In this document: positions 12,535 through 23,385 of the stretch, one piece after another
Layout of the letters: every line of letters begins with the position of its first letter
How positions within the stretch are numbered: the stretch's first letter is position 1
DNA from: Desmodesmus armatus
Lineage: Eukaryota > Chlorophyta > Chlorophyceae > Sphaeropleales > Scenedesmaceae
DNA: 64,000 bases
Direction of reading: 5' to 3'
Assembly (NCBI GenBank): GCA_007449985.2
Contig: VIIQ02000029.1
Location: 1 to 64,000, forward strand
Notes under the pieces: model-generated
What the model was told of the DNA's origin: nothing
What the model saw: only the letters and a program-made list of their open reading frames with translations
Database searches by the model: none
Made by a program: the position numbers and the translations under genes

Positions 12535-14627
12535 AGCGCGCGAGGCAAGATTTGAAAGCTTGATCTCCCCATGCTGATGTTCCATGCGTTGAGGCCCTGC
12601 TGCACGCAGCACATTGGCCAACCCAACACAGAAGCACTGGCATTGGCATGCAAGTATAGCAGCAGTTGCACTCAGTCTGGCTTGTGCAACGGCAACATTG
12701 GAAACTGCGGCTGCACTCGGCGCTCCTCAGCTGTATAGTGCTTACAACAGTATAGTGCTTACAGCAGCTGCAGGAGCAGGCCGCTGCAGCTGGTGCACCT
12801 GGTGGTTGTACAGACAATGTGGGAAGTACCAGCGACCCAGGCAGCAGGCGTATTGTATTGTGTAACTGTGCCAGTGTAACTGTGCCAGGGCCCCGGCACG
12901 TGCCAGGGCCCCCGCTCATAGCTGAGTGGCCCTTTGCCCCAGCTCACCCCTGTATGCTGCTAGGCAGTAGGAGCCATTTGAGCAAACCTGTCATACTTAT
13001 ATGCTGAGGTTTTCAACAGCCTGCATGCTTCCTCAATTGTTGAGCATTGCCGGCTCACGCAGCATGGCATGCGGGGGTCCAGTTGGGACAACCAGCTAGC
13101 TGCATTATGCACCTGGCATCACACGACACCCTTAGTTCAATCACATAAAGGCCATATAGCTGTTACGTCCACATGTAGCGTACAATAGAAGCGTGGGCTG
13201 CTGCTGCTGTTGCTGTACAAGTCCCGCCTACAGAGTCGAGCAACTTTGCAGTGATGCCGCGCTTGGTCAGCAGAGTATTTGCAAGATTTAACTTTCACGT
13301 CTTGTGCAATAGGAAAAAATTAGCTTTTTATTTTCAAAGAGTGACCTGCAGCTCCCGCCCTATCCCGGCAGCCCCGGGGCCTGCGGTGCACATAAGTGAA
13401 CAGAGCATCGCAAATGCTGCTGTTTGACACCCGGTGCTGGCCAACTGGCAACTTTGAGGCCGGGTGACAGCAGCACATCGCCATCGATGGGTGGCACTCG
13501 CGGTGACCCATGCTGTTGTGCTGTTCAGCTGCATCACATCGTAAGAAACAAGTTCTCACGATCATATTATGCGGACCTAGCGCGGGGGATCAGTGCGATG
13601 TTGCTCAACTCTGGCGGGACTTGAATAGCAACAGCAGCAGCAGCCCACGCTGCTTTTGTAGGCATGTGACGTGACAGCTACGTGGATTCGCTTTATGTGA
13701 TCGAACCAAGAGTGCCTGCTCATGCCCGTGAAGAATGCAGCTGGTTGTACCAGCTGTGCCCCTGCCTGCGCAGTGCAATGCTGAGTGAGCCGGCAATGCT
13801 CAACATTGGGAAAGCATGCGCGCTGTTGGGGACAACTCAGTACATAAGGCCTAGCGGCTGCACGCTTGGAGTGCACAGCCAGACAAGCACATGCCACAAT
13901 GTGGTCAGTGGAAGGACAACCCCAGGTGTAGTAGCTGTCGTAGTTGCTGCATTACAGTAGTGCTGATGCTAGCACTGCTGCAAACAGGGGTGAGCTGGGT
14001 AAAAGGACCACTCAGTAACAATCAAGGGCCCTGGCACCACAATTGCACCAGTGGGGTGAGGGACTAAAAGTCGGGGCACCAAAACTGCCCAGACACACCG
14101 GAAGTAAGTATGTTCAGCCCCCAACCCCCAACCCCCGCACGATACTGATGAAGGGCACCGTGCGCAGCCGCAGCGTCCGGCGTTGCCGTTGCACGAGTTA
14201 GATTAAGGGCAACTGCTGCTATACATGCATGCCAGTGCTTCTGTGTTGGACTGCCCAATGTGCTGCGCCAGGGCCCCAACGCCTGGAACATCAGCATGGG
14301 GAGATCACGCTTTCAAATCTTGCCTCGCGCGCTAATTTCGTGCTTTTTTTAATGTTGCGTTATGATGGAGCTGTACAGCACACCAGCATGGGTCACCGCG
14401 AGTGCCACCCATCGATGGTGGTGTGCTGCTGCTGTCACCAGGCTTCGATGCTGCCTGTTAGCGTGCAACCGCATATCAAACAGGTGATCGTGCGACACTC
14501 TATTCATATATATGCACTACAGGCTCCGGCGTGGCTGGGATAGGCCGCAGGCAGCAGGTCACTCATTCAGAATAAAATGGACATTTTTTTCCTATTGCAC
14601 AAGACGTGAAAGTTAAATCTTGCAATG
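12535..14627. mobile_element. Imperfect long inverted-repeat (foldback-like) element inserted in the array
   Basis: Arm segments, plus strand: A 12535-12955, C 12955-13280, B 13285-13560, then C' 13560-13985, A' 13985-14340, B' 14345-14627. The primed blocks are reverse complements of the unprimed ones. For example AAATTAGCGCGCGAGGCAAG at 12535 matches the complement near 14340; GATTTAACTTTCACGTC at 13287 matches the complement near 14625; and a GAGCATTGCCGGCTCAC segment near 13040 matches the complement near 13800. Sequence on both sides (before 12530, after 14628) is the same about 250 bp array, so the structure looks inserted. No transposase ORF is visible. I could not identify a clean target-site duplication, so insertion as a transposon is inference; an inverted duplication event is the alternative. 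Confidence 0.65.
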
Positions 14628-14850
14628 AAACATGGGTGGTGGTCTGAAGCAACAAATGCAGGACATCAATACCCGCCACTCTGCAAAATGCGCTCAGTGC
14701 TATTGCTGCCTGGCCCTTTCAAATCCATACAGACATGTGCAGCTGTGGTACTTCACAACATGCGGGTGAATGTTGCGACGTATGACAGGCACACAGGTCC
14801 ACTACAGCTCCAAAGGCTCAGCAGCACTCAAGCGTGCCCCCCCCCCCCCG
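14628..14850 (-). repeat. Continuation of the 10-12.5 kb array after the inverted-repeat element
   Basis: Contains the same landmarks as the array left of 12530: CATGGGTGGTGGTCTGAAGC, CATACAGACATGTGCAGCTG and CACAGGTCCACTACAGCTCC, then a C run. Confidence 0.7.
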
Positions 14851-14874
14851 CCACAACCCCCTTCCCTGTCCGTG

Positions 14875-15315
14875 CCCCAAGCTGTGTTGATAGCTTGCTG
14901 GCCACACACACTCAGAAATGCGAGCACAAACAGCCAGGAAGGTGCCGCCAGGGATCAAGCAGCCCATCAAGAGAGGCATGTGTGACACCATCCCTCCCCC
15001 ACCCCACCCCCCTTGACCCCCTTGCTTGCAGCGTCCCAACTGTGTTGACGCCTTGCTCGCCACACACACTCACGCAGGGTCAGTGTGAGGAGCGAGGAAA
15101 GTTTCAACTCGGTTGGAGCAGCACCATCAAGAAAGGCACGTGTGACCCCTCCCCTCCCATACCAGTCTCCCCTCCCCCTAAAACCCTTGCCAGTCAGTGT
15201 CCCAATCTGTGTGACGCCTTGCTGGCCACACACACTCAGGAATGTGAATCTGCGCAGCCAGAAAGTGTCAACTCGTTGGAGCAGCCACATCAAGAAAGGC
15301 ATGCGTAACCCCCCC
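14875..15315. repeat. Three-copy tandem repeat, about 165 bp period
   Basis: Copies at about 14880, 15045 and 15205 share GACGCCTTGCTGGCCACACA-like sequence, then CACTCAGG, then CATCAAGAAAGGCATG and a C run. No intact frame across copies. Confidence 0.7.
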
Positions 15316-15423
15316 CCCCCAAAATACACACCACCACCACCACCACACACAAAGACACATATTCGGTACATCAACACACACGTACACTCTCAGTTCGAAG
15401 AGACCCCCCCCCTTGCAAATGGA

Positions 15424-15425
15424 GT

Positions 15426-15459
<34 letters not shown>

Positions 15460-15461
15460 AC
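15424..15461 (+). repeat. (GCT)n trinucleotide run
   Basis: About twelve GCT/CTG units. Poly-Ala, poly-Leu or poly-Cys frames here are not evidence of a gene. Confidence 0.9.
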
Positions 15462-15489
15462 GACCTGCATTGACACTTACTTTGTGTAC

Positions 15490-16200
15490 ACCAAATGCAC
15501 ACATGCATCGTTGTTTACAAAGCAAATGTACGGATGCAGCTGGTGGGGCCGCAGCAGCAGGAAAGGCATGGCATGGTTCCACCCCCCCCCCCTTTGAACA
15601 CACACAGTCCTGTGCATTTGATCAGACACATATGTGTTGCTGGGACATGCATCGATGAATTACAAAAGCGCTGGCTTCCGTATATTCGCAGTAGTATATT
15701 ACCTAGTTCTTGCATGCATGCATGCATCACATGTGCGCTGTATGCAAACCACATGTTGACAACAGCCCCCCCCCCCCCCACCAAAAAACAAAACAGACGC
15801 TGGTGCACCCTGGTGCCCCGCCCCCCCCCATATACACACTACCAACACACACAACGACGCAATCCCCATCCCATCCACATCAATGCCTTGCATTATGTAC
15901 AGCAAACACACTGCTGTACAGCTGTACACAAAGCTAAGTATCAACGCAGATGTGGAACAGCGGCAGCACAGGCATGCCTTGACACCCCGCCCCCCTCCGT
16001 CTCAAACATATGCTGGATACACCCTTGCCCCCCCCCCCCCCCCCCGTGTCTCAGAACACACCTAGCTCCTCACCACCGCCCCATCCGTCAACATCAATGC
16101 CTTGCTTTGCACACAGCAAATGAGCTGTTTCATTTAGGGTGCACAAAGCAAGGTATCAATGCAGCTGGTGGTGCAGCAGCAGCAGCAGAGGCATGGCATC
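15490..16200 (-). repeat. Three diverged units of the CACCA-core array family
   Basis: Units near 15490-15600, 15880-15990 and 16090-16200 share, on the plus strand, CATCAATGCCTTGC or a variant, AGCAAA, then ATGCAGCTGGTGG followed by GCAGCAGCAG. On the minus strand this is again the CACCA(G/C)CTGCAT core preceded by a CTG-rich tract. Stops are present in each frame. Confidence 0.5.
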
Positions 16201-16365
16201 AACCCCAACCTCCCTGAAAGCCACACCAACACAGCAGCCACCTACCCCCTGGCCCGTGGCCTCCCTCCCTCTCCCAACAGACCTGCTACCGCCTGCTGCC
16301 CGCCGTCCGAACGCACGTGCACAAAGTAACCCTGCACCCCGCACCCCCCCCCCCCCCCCACAATG

Positions 16366-16735
16366 TTCCACCTGTTAGCGCACACACTTATAGCACCACA
16401 CGCTTACAACAACAACACCCCCCAAATGCCATTCAGAACATCTGTCCAGCTGGGAGTAGAAAACCAACAAGACCTGGTCTCCTACTCAGAGCAAGACTTC
16501 AGTGCGAATGGTGTGCTGAAGTAGCAGGGGCATGTCGCGAGTCCCCCCCCCCCACACACACAATATTCCACCTGTTAGCGCACACACTTAGTAGCACCAC
16601 ACGCATTCACCATCATCCCCCTCTGTCCTGCAGCTCTGCCATTCACAACATCTGTCTAGCTGGGAGTAGAAAACCAAGATGACTTAGTCTCCTACTCCGA
16701 GCAAGACTTCAGTGCGAATGGTGGTGCTGAAGTAG
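16366..16735. repeat. Direct duplication of about 185 bp
   Basis: Two copies, about 16366-16525 and 16558-16735, share TTCCACCTGTTAGCGCACAC, CATCTGTC(C/T)AGCTGGGAG and AGCAAGACTTCAGTGCGAAT. The second copy continues into ATGGTGGTGCTGAAG, the array core. Confidence 0.8.
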
Positions 16736-16942
16736 CAGGGCCATGTTGCCAGTTGCGCACTCCCCCCCCCCCCCTCGCCCACCCACACATGCTCGACACA
16801 TGCAGCCTCCTGATCAGCTCGTTGAACAGAATGTCACCCTGTTACTGCCGCTGCTGCTGCTGCTGCTGCACGGCATTGCTTGCAGTCCCCCCCCCCCCCC
16901 CACATTCACCCACTACCACCAAACCGGCACTGCCTGCCTCAC

Positions 16943-16980
16943 CTCCTGAACACCTCCTTGCATCCTGCTGCTGCCCTGCA
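16943..16980 (-). repeat. Copy of the 3' end of the F-box exon with its donor site
   Basis: On the minus strand, AGCAGCAGGATGCAAGGAGG and the following donor GGAG/GTGAG are repeated exactly as at the end of the exon at 17077-17174, but without the F-box part. It lies in the downstream intron. Confidence 0.8.
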
Positions 16981-17076
16981 GTCGAGGGAGCCCTGTGGCC
17001 CCTCCGTCGCTCCTCCCTCCCCCCCCCTTCCTGCCCCCCCCCCCCCCAAACACACACAGTGTCACACGTATCTCAC

Positions 17077-17174
17077 CTCCTGAACACCTCCTTGCATCCT
17101 GCTGCTGCTGACCATCTCTGTGACACCAGTGATGCAGAGCACACCAGGTCATGCACCTCCAGCCACGAAAACAC
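17077..17174 (-). CDS. F-box domain exon of a minus-strand gene
   Basis: This 98 nt open exon follows a C-rich tract ending CTCTCAG (acceptor at 17175) and ends at GGAG/GTGAGA. It encodes VFSWLEVHDLVCSASLVSQR then WSAAAGCKEVFRR. This matches the C-terminal two thirds of an F-box: a hydrophobic FSWL, the DL pair, and the SLVSQRW core that contacts Skp1 in SCF ubiquitin ligases. The LP start of the box should be in the upstream exon, which I could not locate with confidence. An ATG-led segment near 17804-17920 ending in a possible AAG/GTAGGG donor is a candidate first exon. Downstream exons may be those decaying in the 1-16.7 kb arrays. That link is inference. Confidence 0.6.
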
Positions 17175-17189
17175 CTGAGAGGGGGGGGG

Positions 17190-17450
17190 GGGAGTCAGGG
17201 AAGTGAAAACGGGATCAAAGGCATGGAGAGGGACATGCATTTGCTGACAAGGAATGGGGGGCGGAGGAGGTAGGGAGGCAAGGAGATGATGACGGTGCTC
17301 ATGACAGGGAAGGAAGGAAGCAGGGGAGGGAGTGAGAGGGGCAGGCATTTGCTGACAATAGGGGGGGGGGGGAATGGGGGCGAGGCAGGGAGATGAAAAG
17401 GGTGTTCGTGACAGGGAAGGAGGGAGAGACACATGCATGTGTTGACATTG
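17190..17450 (-). repeat. Intronic minisatellite, about 80 bp unit, about 3 copies
   Basis: Repeats of GGAGGGA(G)AGGGACAGGCAT, GCTGACAA and GATGA(C/A)...GTG...TGACAGGGAAGGA lie immediately upstream (sense minus) of the F-box exon. They are pyrimidine-rich on the sense strand and form the region before the splice acceptor. Confidence 0.7.
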
Positions 17451-17803
17451 ACCCTTACAAGGTTTGTGGACGAGGGAAGAGGCCAGGGGGGGGGGGGGGG
17501 TGAGGCATGCAGTGTTGCACTTCGACAACTAATTTAGCTGCTGCTGCTGTTGGAGAGATGGGTGGATGTGCACGATGCTGTGTGCTGGCAAAAGGGCGAG
17601 GGCCTTGTTGAGGATGGAGACCCAGCAGGCACCCTGCACTCATCTGCTGCATTTCCTGTCTCCAGCTGCATTGGGCCAAATTGGCACCAAACTCGTCCTT
17701 GCTCTATACAAAACCCGCAATGAACACACTCAGCTGCGTGTCTTACACAGCAGCAGGTATGACTACCACCTTGGACCACCTTGGACTGCTCTGCCACCCC
17801 TAC

Positions 17804-17920
17804 CTTCCGCAGGGTGTAGTCACAGACACTTGCGTCCAGTGGCTCACAATCAGCGTGGCTGGACGCCTGCTTGTTACTGCTCATGCTGAGGGCCATTCCG
17901 GCTGCGCTGCTTGCTCGCAC
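17804..17920 (-). CDS. Possible first exon of the F-box gene
   Basis: Open minus-strand segment beginning MRASSAAGMALSMSS at 17920 and ending YTLRK before a GTAGGGG donor-like site. Composition is plausible for an algal N-terminus, but there is no homology or frame evidence joining it to the F-box exon, and a further exon carrying the LP of the F-box would be needed. Low confidence. Confidence 0.2.
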
Positions 17921-19466
17921 GTCTGTCCTACAACGAGTCTGTCTGTGCTGTGCACCTGACTGTCACAGGTCTGCTGCTGCCAAACGACGGTTTGCAACGT
18001 CCCCTGCACACAAATTGCGTTGAAATGAAACCACAACGAATTAAGTTGTGCAGGGAAGGAGACGCTCAGGGTGGAGGGCGTTGAAACTTGAACGCAGGCA
18101 TCCTACAATTCAAGCACTTGCTGATCACATTCGAGCCAGTGCATCGCTCGAGGAATGCTTTCAAACTTGTATGATCACAGTCACGTGTGCAGCAGCGGTT
18201 TGCAGGGCACGGGTCCGATTCACCCGACTGACTGCTGACATCGCTTTTGTATTCTGGTTGAGCACCCAACAGTCGACTGCACGCACTCACGCTCATCATC
18301 AGCGATAGGGCCACTTACTTGATGGTTGCTGGCGTCCAATGCACAAACTTAGGCACAAAGGAAGTTTGCCGAGTCCTTTATGGCTGCCTGCTGTTGCTCC
18401 AGTCTTCTGAAAACAACCGTAACCCTTTGAAAGACAACCTGTCATCCCTGGACGCACGCTGAAGACCTGCCGCAGTCAGAATCTGGACCGACAAATGACA
18501 ACAGCTGAGTTGGACAGACAGTTGCAAAGGTTTCCCGTCTTACTGCCCAGAACAGGGACACTCAAATATGTGAGATAATCGATGCAAAACCCTCTGGCAC
18601 AGGGGATCCACCTGCCAGCACTTCCTGCCATTCCCCCCTTGTCCCCCAATGTCGAGGCCTGTGTCGCAGTACTGATACCATCACACCTGTTCCAGCGCTG
18701 TACAGTCACAATCCAATGCACCTCCTGCACAACTTGTGCATATGTACCCATGTACGGATATATAAGCTATACCAGGTATTACCTGCAGCACAAGGCTCAC
18801 CCCCCCCCCCCCCGCCCTTGCCGCGGCAACACAGCACTCAATTACCGCCCACGCAGCGATACGAGACTCCTGCATGCAAGGGCGGCCGTAGCAAGCCACA
18901 AACAAACCCAAGTATACAACTGTACAAACATACGGCAACTGCAAGATATAGCCAGCGAAAATATCATGCACTGAGGCTTGCTGGCTTACTCCCTGATTGC
19001 ACGAGGGGCCAGGTAGGCAAGCAAGATGCCAACCTGCAGTCATCAGGCAGCGTGCTTGCTGCTGCCTGAAAGCTGTTGTGACAATAATATGGCCTGACAG
19101 CTTAAACATATGAAATCATCCCGCACACACGGAACCAGGCCCTGAGGGAGCCATAACCCCATGCAAGACAGAACAGCCTGCTACCATAGCGAACAGAGTG
19201 AATATGACCAACTGAGGAACTCAGTGTTGAGACTTCAACTCAACTACTCAAACCTCAACCCTGTGACAACAACACAACTCAACTGACTGGCCCAGATTGC
19301 AGCAGCACAGTGCCAGTCATCAGGGCTGTGCTTTGCTGGCACCTCCCCTTAGGGGGGGGGGGGAGACCGGTGCACAAGCCATGCAGCATCACATACAACC
19401 CACATCACTCTAGCGTCTCCGCCTGCCACCGACGCACTGCTCGGTACTGAGGGATTACGTCACTGT
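17921..19466. other. Stretch without a recognisable gene
   Basis: Short ORFs exist on both strands (for example minus 18476-18751), but none has splice context, a domain or paralogue support. Composition is more even than in the flanking arrays. It may be intergenic or 5'/3' untranslated sequence. Confidence 0.4.
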
Positions 19467-19535
19467 TGCTTGCCTATCTAGTAGGACAGTATTAGTGAGC
19501 TTGCATGTACCCAAGTACTCCATCTGTCGCTTACC
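19467..19535 (+). repeat. Dispersed repeat copy 1 (about 70 bp)
   Basis: The segment from GTTGCTTGCCTATCTAGTAG to GTACTCCATCTGTCG recurs almost unchanged at about 23950-24015 inside an intron of the protease gene. Same orientation, only a few substitutions. Confidence 0.85.
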
Positions 19536-19837
19536 CCCCCCCCCTAAAATGGACATGGACCCGTAACTTCTGCAGCAGCAAAAACACCCCAGCCACCCCA
19601 GCCACACATCAACTCAGCTCAGCAGAGCAACTGCATCCTGCCAACAATGCCACACCCCTGGACCCCACAAATACAACAGAAGCCCAGTGACTCCTGGCCC
19701 ATATATACAATCATAGCACAATCCCAACCAGTCTGAAAGGCTGGACGTGCTGTGCCCAAAAACCTGCCCCACCCCTGAACCCGACAGCAATAAAACCTAA
19801 TATCTAAAACCACACTACAGCACAGCAACCGCAATCA

Positions 19838-20571
19838 TCACAGCTGCTTGCTGGGTGCTTCCCGCCACTCCTCCAGCGATATTGACTGGAACGTTGACAA
19901 ATCATCCCCCGACCCCAACGGTGCATTCGACCTGCTGCTGCTGCCACTGCCCGGCCGACCCCCTGCCGCCCCTCCCACAGCAGCAGCAGCAGCAGCAGTA
20001 GGGGGTGACTGATCATGACTGTGTGTATGGTCGTCGTCTATACTAAACTCCGCAAGAAAGTGTGACCGCTGCTGCTGCTGCTGCTGCTGCCCCTGCAGCA
20101 GCGGCGGCGGCAGCCGCAGCAACTGCTGCTGCCGCCCAGCCGCCGCACCATTGCTGCCACTGATGCCGCCGCCTGGAGGTGAGGAAGATGTCTGATCCCT
20201 CCCCCCTGGCGGACTCTTCACTGCATCCACCTCCCCTCCCCCTAAACCCCGCCCATCCACCCCACCTGCTAAACCCTCTTCTGGATCATGCACCATCAAC
20301 TGGGGATACCCATTGCTCCCCACTGCTGCTGCTGGTGGAGTGGTACTCCCTCCAGCTGCTGCTGCTGCTGCTGCTGCATTGCGAGCAGCAGTAGCCGTCA
20401 GAGCAATCTGACCCCCAGCATTCTTCCCCCTGCCGCCATTGCTGCCACTGCTGCCGCCATAGCCGCCGCCACTGCTGCCACGTCCCGGTGGCAGCAATGC
20501 GACCCCCGCAAGATCCGCCCCAGGGTATAAGCTCCCCTGGTACCCAAAACCGCCGTCGGAATCAGCCGTGG
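19838..20571 (-). CDS. Out-of-frame continuation of the aspartyl protease tail
   Basis: Directly after the protease stop at 20572, a second minus-strand frame opens and runs to a stop at 19838. It begins VATADSDGGFGYQGSLYPG, continues through Gly/Ser-, Ala- and Gln-rich segments, and ends SISLEEWREAPSKQL. There is no start codon, promoter or acceptor of its own at the junction. One extra G in the GG of the last Arg codon of the preceding frame would fuse the two frames without a gap, adding about 244 residues as a cytosolic tail. The alternatives are a very short intron, a true shortening mutation, or a base-call error in a G run. Confidence 0.55.
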
Positions 20572-23354
20572 CTACCGCTTAAACCCTGCACGCTGCAGGG
20601 TGCGGTGCATAAACCGCGAGGGCAGCCACCCTGTAAATGCTGCTTTGATTGGGTCCCTGAATCGGTATATCAAGCCGGCAGCAACACCTAAAAAAGTGAG
20701 ACCCACACAAGCCACAAGTGTGACCTCAATCCATGAGCCCTCTTTGTCATTGGGATGGAGGACACCACTGCCCCCTCCCCAGTGCACGGGGGCATCGGAG
20801 AGAGGAGGTGGCACAGCAGCAGCAGCAGCGGCGGCGGCAGCAATCTTTGCTGCTGCGGCTGTGGCATTGCTGCTGCTGCTGCTGTTGGTGCTGCTGTTGG
20901 TGCTGCTGCTGTTCGTGGTGAGTGGTGCTGCTGCTGCTGGCGTTGGGGCGCTGCTGTTGCCGGCTGCTGCTTCTGGTGATGGTGCTGTAGCTGCCTGTGA
21001 CGGCCCATCACCCTCCACCTCACCCTCACCATTCTCGCCCTGCTGCTGCTGCTGCTGCTGCTGATCTGCATCCCCTTCTGGCCCTTGCTCCTCTCCCTCC
21101 TCACTCCCCTCACTCTCCTCACTCTCCTCATCATCTGATGAGTCATCGTCATCCGATGACTCATCATCTTCATCATCCATTAGTACGTCCTTAGCAGCAG
21201 CAACAGCAGCATCTGCTGCTGTCGTAGCCTTATGGTACTTTGCAGCAATCTTGTCGAACAATGACTGCGCAGCCGCCGCTGCTCCTGCTGCTGTATCCTG
21301 CACTGCATCTGTTATGTCATCAACAGCATCAACCACCCGGTTTGCTGCTGTTGCTGCTGATGGAGTGGGGGCTTGGCCGGTGGTGCGGGGTACGTGCACA
21401 GAGGAGGGATCGGTGCCTGCTGCTGCTGCTGCTGTTGCGGCGGCGGCAGATGCTTTGTGAGCTGACTGTTCAACTGCTGCTGCTGTCGTGGTGTTGAGCT
21501 GGCCGAGAGGAAGGTGGAACTGCAACAGCAGCAGCAACCACGGCAGCGACAGCAAGGTAAGGACACAGTGAAAGTGCATGCAGGAGATACAGAAGGATGT
21601 GCAGGGGGGGGGGGGTGATCGCAGCAGCTGGAGCACTGGAATGGTTGGTCACGCATCATTTGTCAGCACACATACATACGCAACTTTGGTTTCACACAAC
21701 CTTGGATGATTGATGCATTGGCTGGATGCACTCCCTGTGTCTACACAGAAGCAAAGGCTCACCCGTCACGCCCCCCCCCCCCCCCCCCACCCCACCCCCC
21801 ACCCCCCACCCCCCACCCCCACCCCCACCCCCACCCCCCCTCCCCACCCCCACACAAGCAAAGGCTCACCCGTCACGCCCCCCCACCCCCTCCCCAACCC
21901 CCACCCCCACCCCCCACCCCCACCCCCCACCCCCCACCCCCCACCCCCCACCCCCCCTCCCCACCCCCCACACAAGCAAAGGCTCACCCGTCACGCCCCC
22001 CCACCCCCCCCACCCCCCCTGACCGCACCTGGTTTGCTGGCACCTTGCCCATCGAGTGACAGTCCGCGTCAGCAAACCCAATGCGCTTGTTCTCAAGGTC
22101 GTACTGCAGGACACCCAGAAACAGTGTTTAGGGTTTAGGGTTAGGGTTATGGTTGAGGGTTGGGGAAGTTTCAACGCGTCAGCAAAGCCGATACGTTTAT
22201 TCTCAAGGTCGTACTGCACAGCAAAGATAGCACCACACCATCAGCGTTTACCAGGGAAGGGTGCTGTCACATCACAAAGCTCAGCACTGCTGCCTGATTA
22301 TGTCACAAGGTGCTCCCAGCTTGATGGATGGTGGATGACAACATGTGCGGATTGCAGCACGCTGTTCAAGCTACTACAGGGCCGTCGCTGTGAGGAGGAC
22401 GTGTGTGAGGGTTTAGGGTTTAGGGTTAGGGTTAGGGTTGAAACCTAAAACCCTTGAACCCATAACCCTGGCAAGTGGGGTACTGACCTTGACCAGCACG
22501 TTGCGTGTAGCCACTCCTCCAATGAGCAGTCCCCCCCATTGGCTGTCTATCACACCAAGGCAGTAGGCACCACGGCTCCCGTACTGGAACATGTACCTGC
22601 ACAGCATGGCACAGCACAGCATGACACAGCACGACATACCCTGTTGGATTCTGGACCTGGTGACTTCCCTCCAGCGTTGCTGCCCCGATGCTAATGAAAA
22701 TTAACATCACGACGCAGCACAGCACAGCACAGCACGGCGGGGCACCGCATGGCAATGCATGGCACAGCACAACATGACACTGGTGCACAATGGCACGTAG
22801 CCTTATGTGAGGTCGTGCGAATCCCCTCTCCCTCACCATTTCACATCGAGTCCCCCCCCCCCCCCCCCCACCACAACCCCATCCAATCTGTAGGGGACAG
22901 CCTCAACACGCCCCCTCAAACTCCATCACCCCTTCAGGGAAGTACTGATCAAGGTTGGCAAAGTCAGGCTTCAGGAAAGCAGTGATCATGCCAGCAAATC
23001 ACACCATCATAGATACTTGCAGGGGCCCCTTTGTGACATGCCATGTCACCAGCACCAGAGCTCCGCACAGGCTTCAGGAAAGCAGTTTGAACTGCAATAT
23101 CGCTTTTTCAACTTTGAGTGAGACCACTCATCCCCCCCCCCCCCCCCGCCCACACCCACCGTGGGTGACCCCGTTCCACCTGTAGGGAGGCAGCCTCAGC
23201 ACGCCCCCTCCCTCAAACACCATCACCCCTTCAGGGAAGTACTCAGCCAGGTTGGCAAAGTCGGGCTTCAATCCGACCCCTGTCCACCCCCTACACCCCC
23301 CCCCCTAACCCCCCCCCCTTACCCCCCCCCCCTACACCCCCCCCCCCCCTAACC

Positions 23355-23385
<31 letters not shown>

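Noticed and set aside
21520..21579. ATG at 21579 with a hydrophobic leader, suggesting a separate signal-peptide gene
   Set aside because: The leader is the pyrimidine-rich end of intron 9 (CTGTTGCAG acceptor). Exon 10 joins in phase to exon 9.
22406..22442. True chromosome end
   Set aside because: Only a few telomere units, followed on both sides by intact protease exons.
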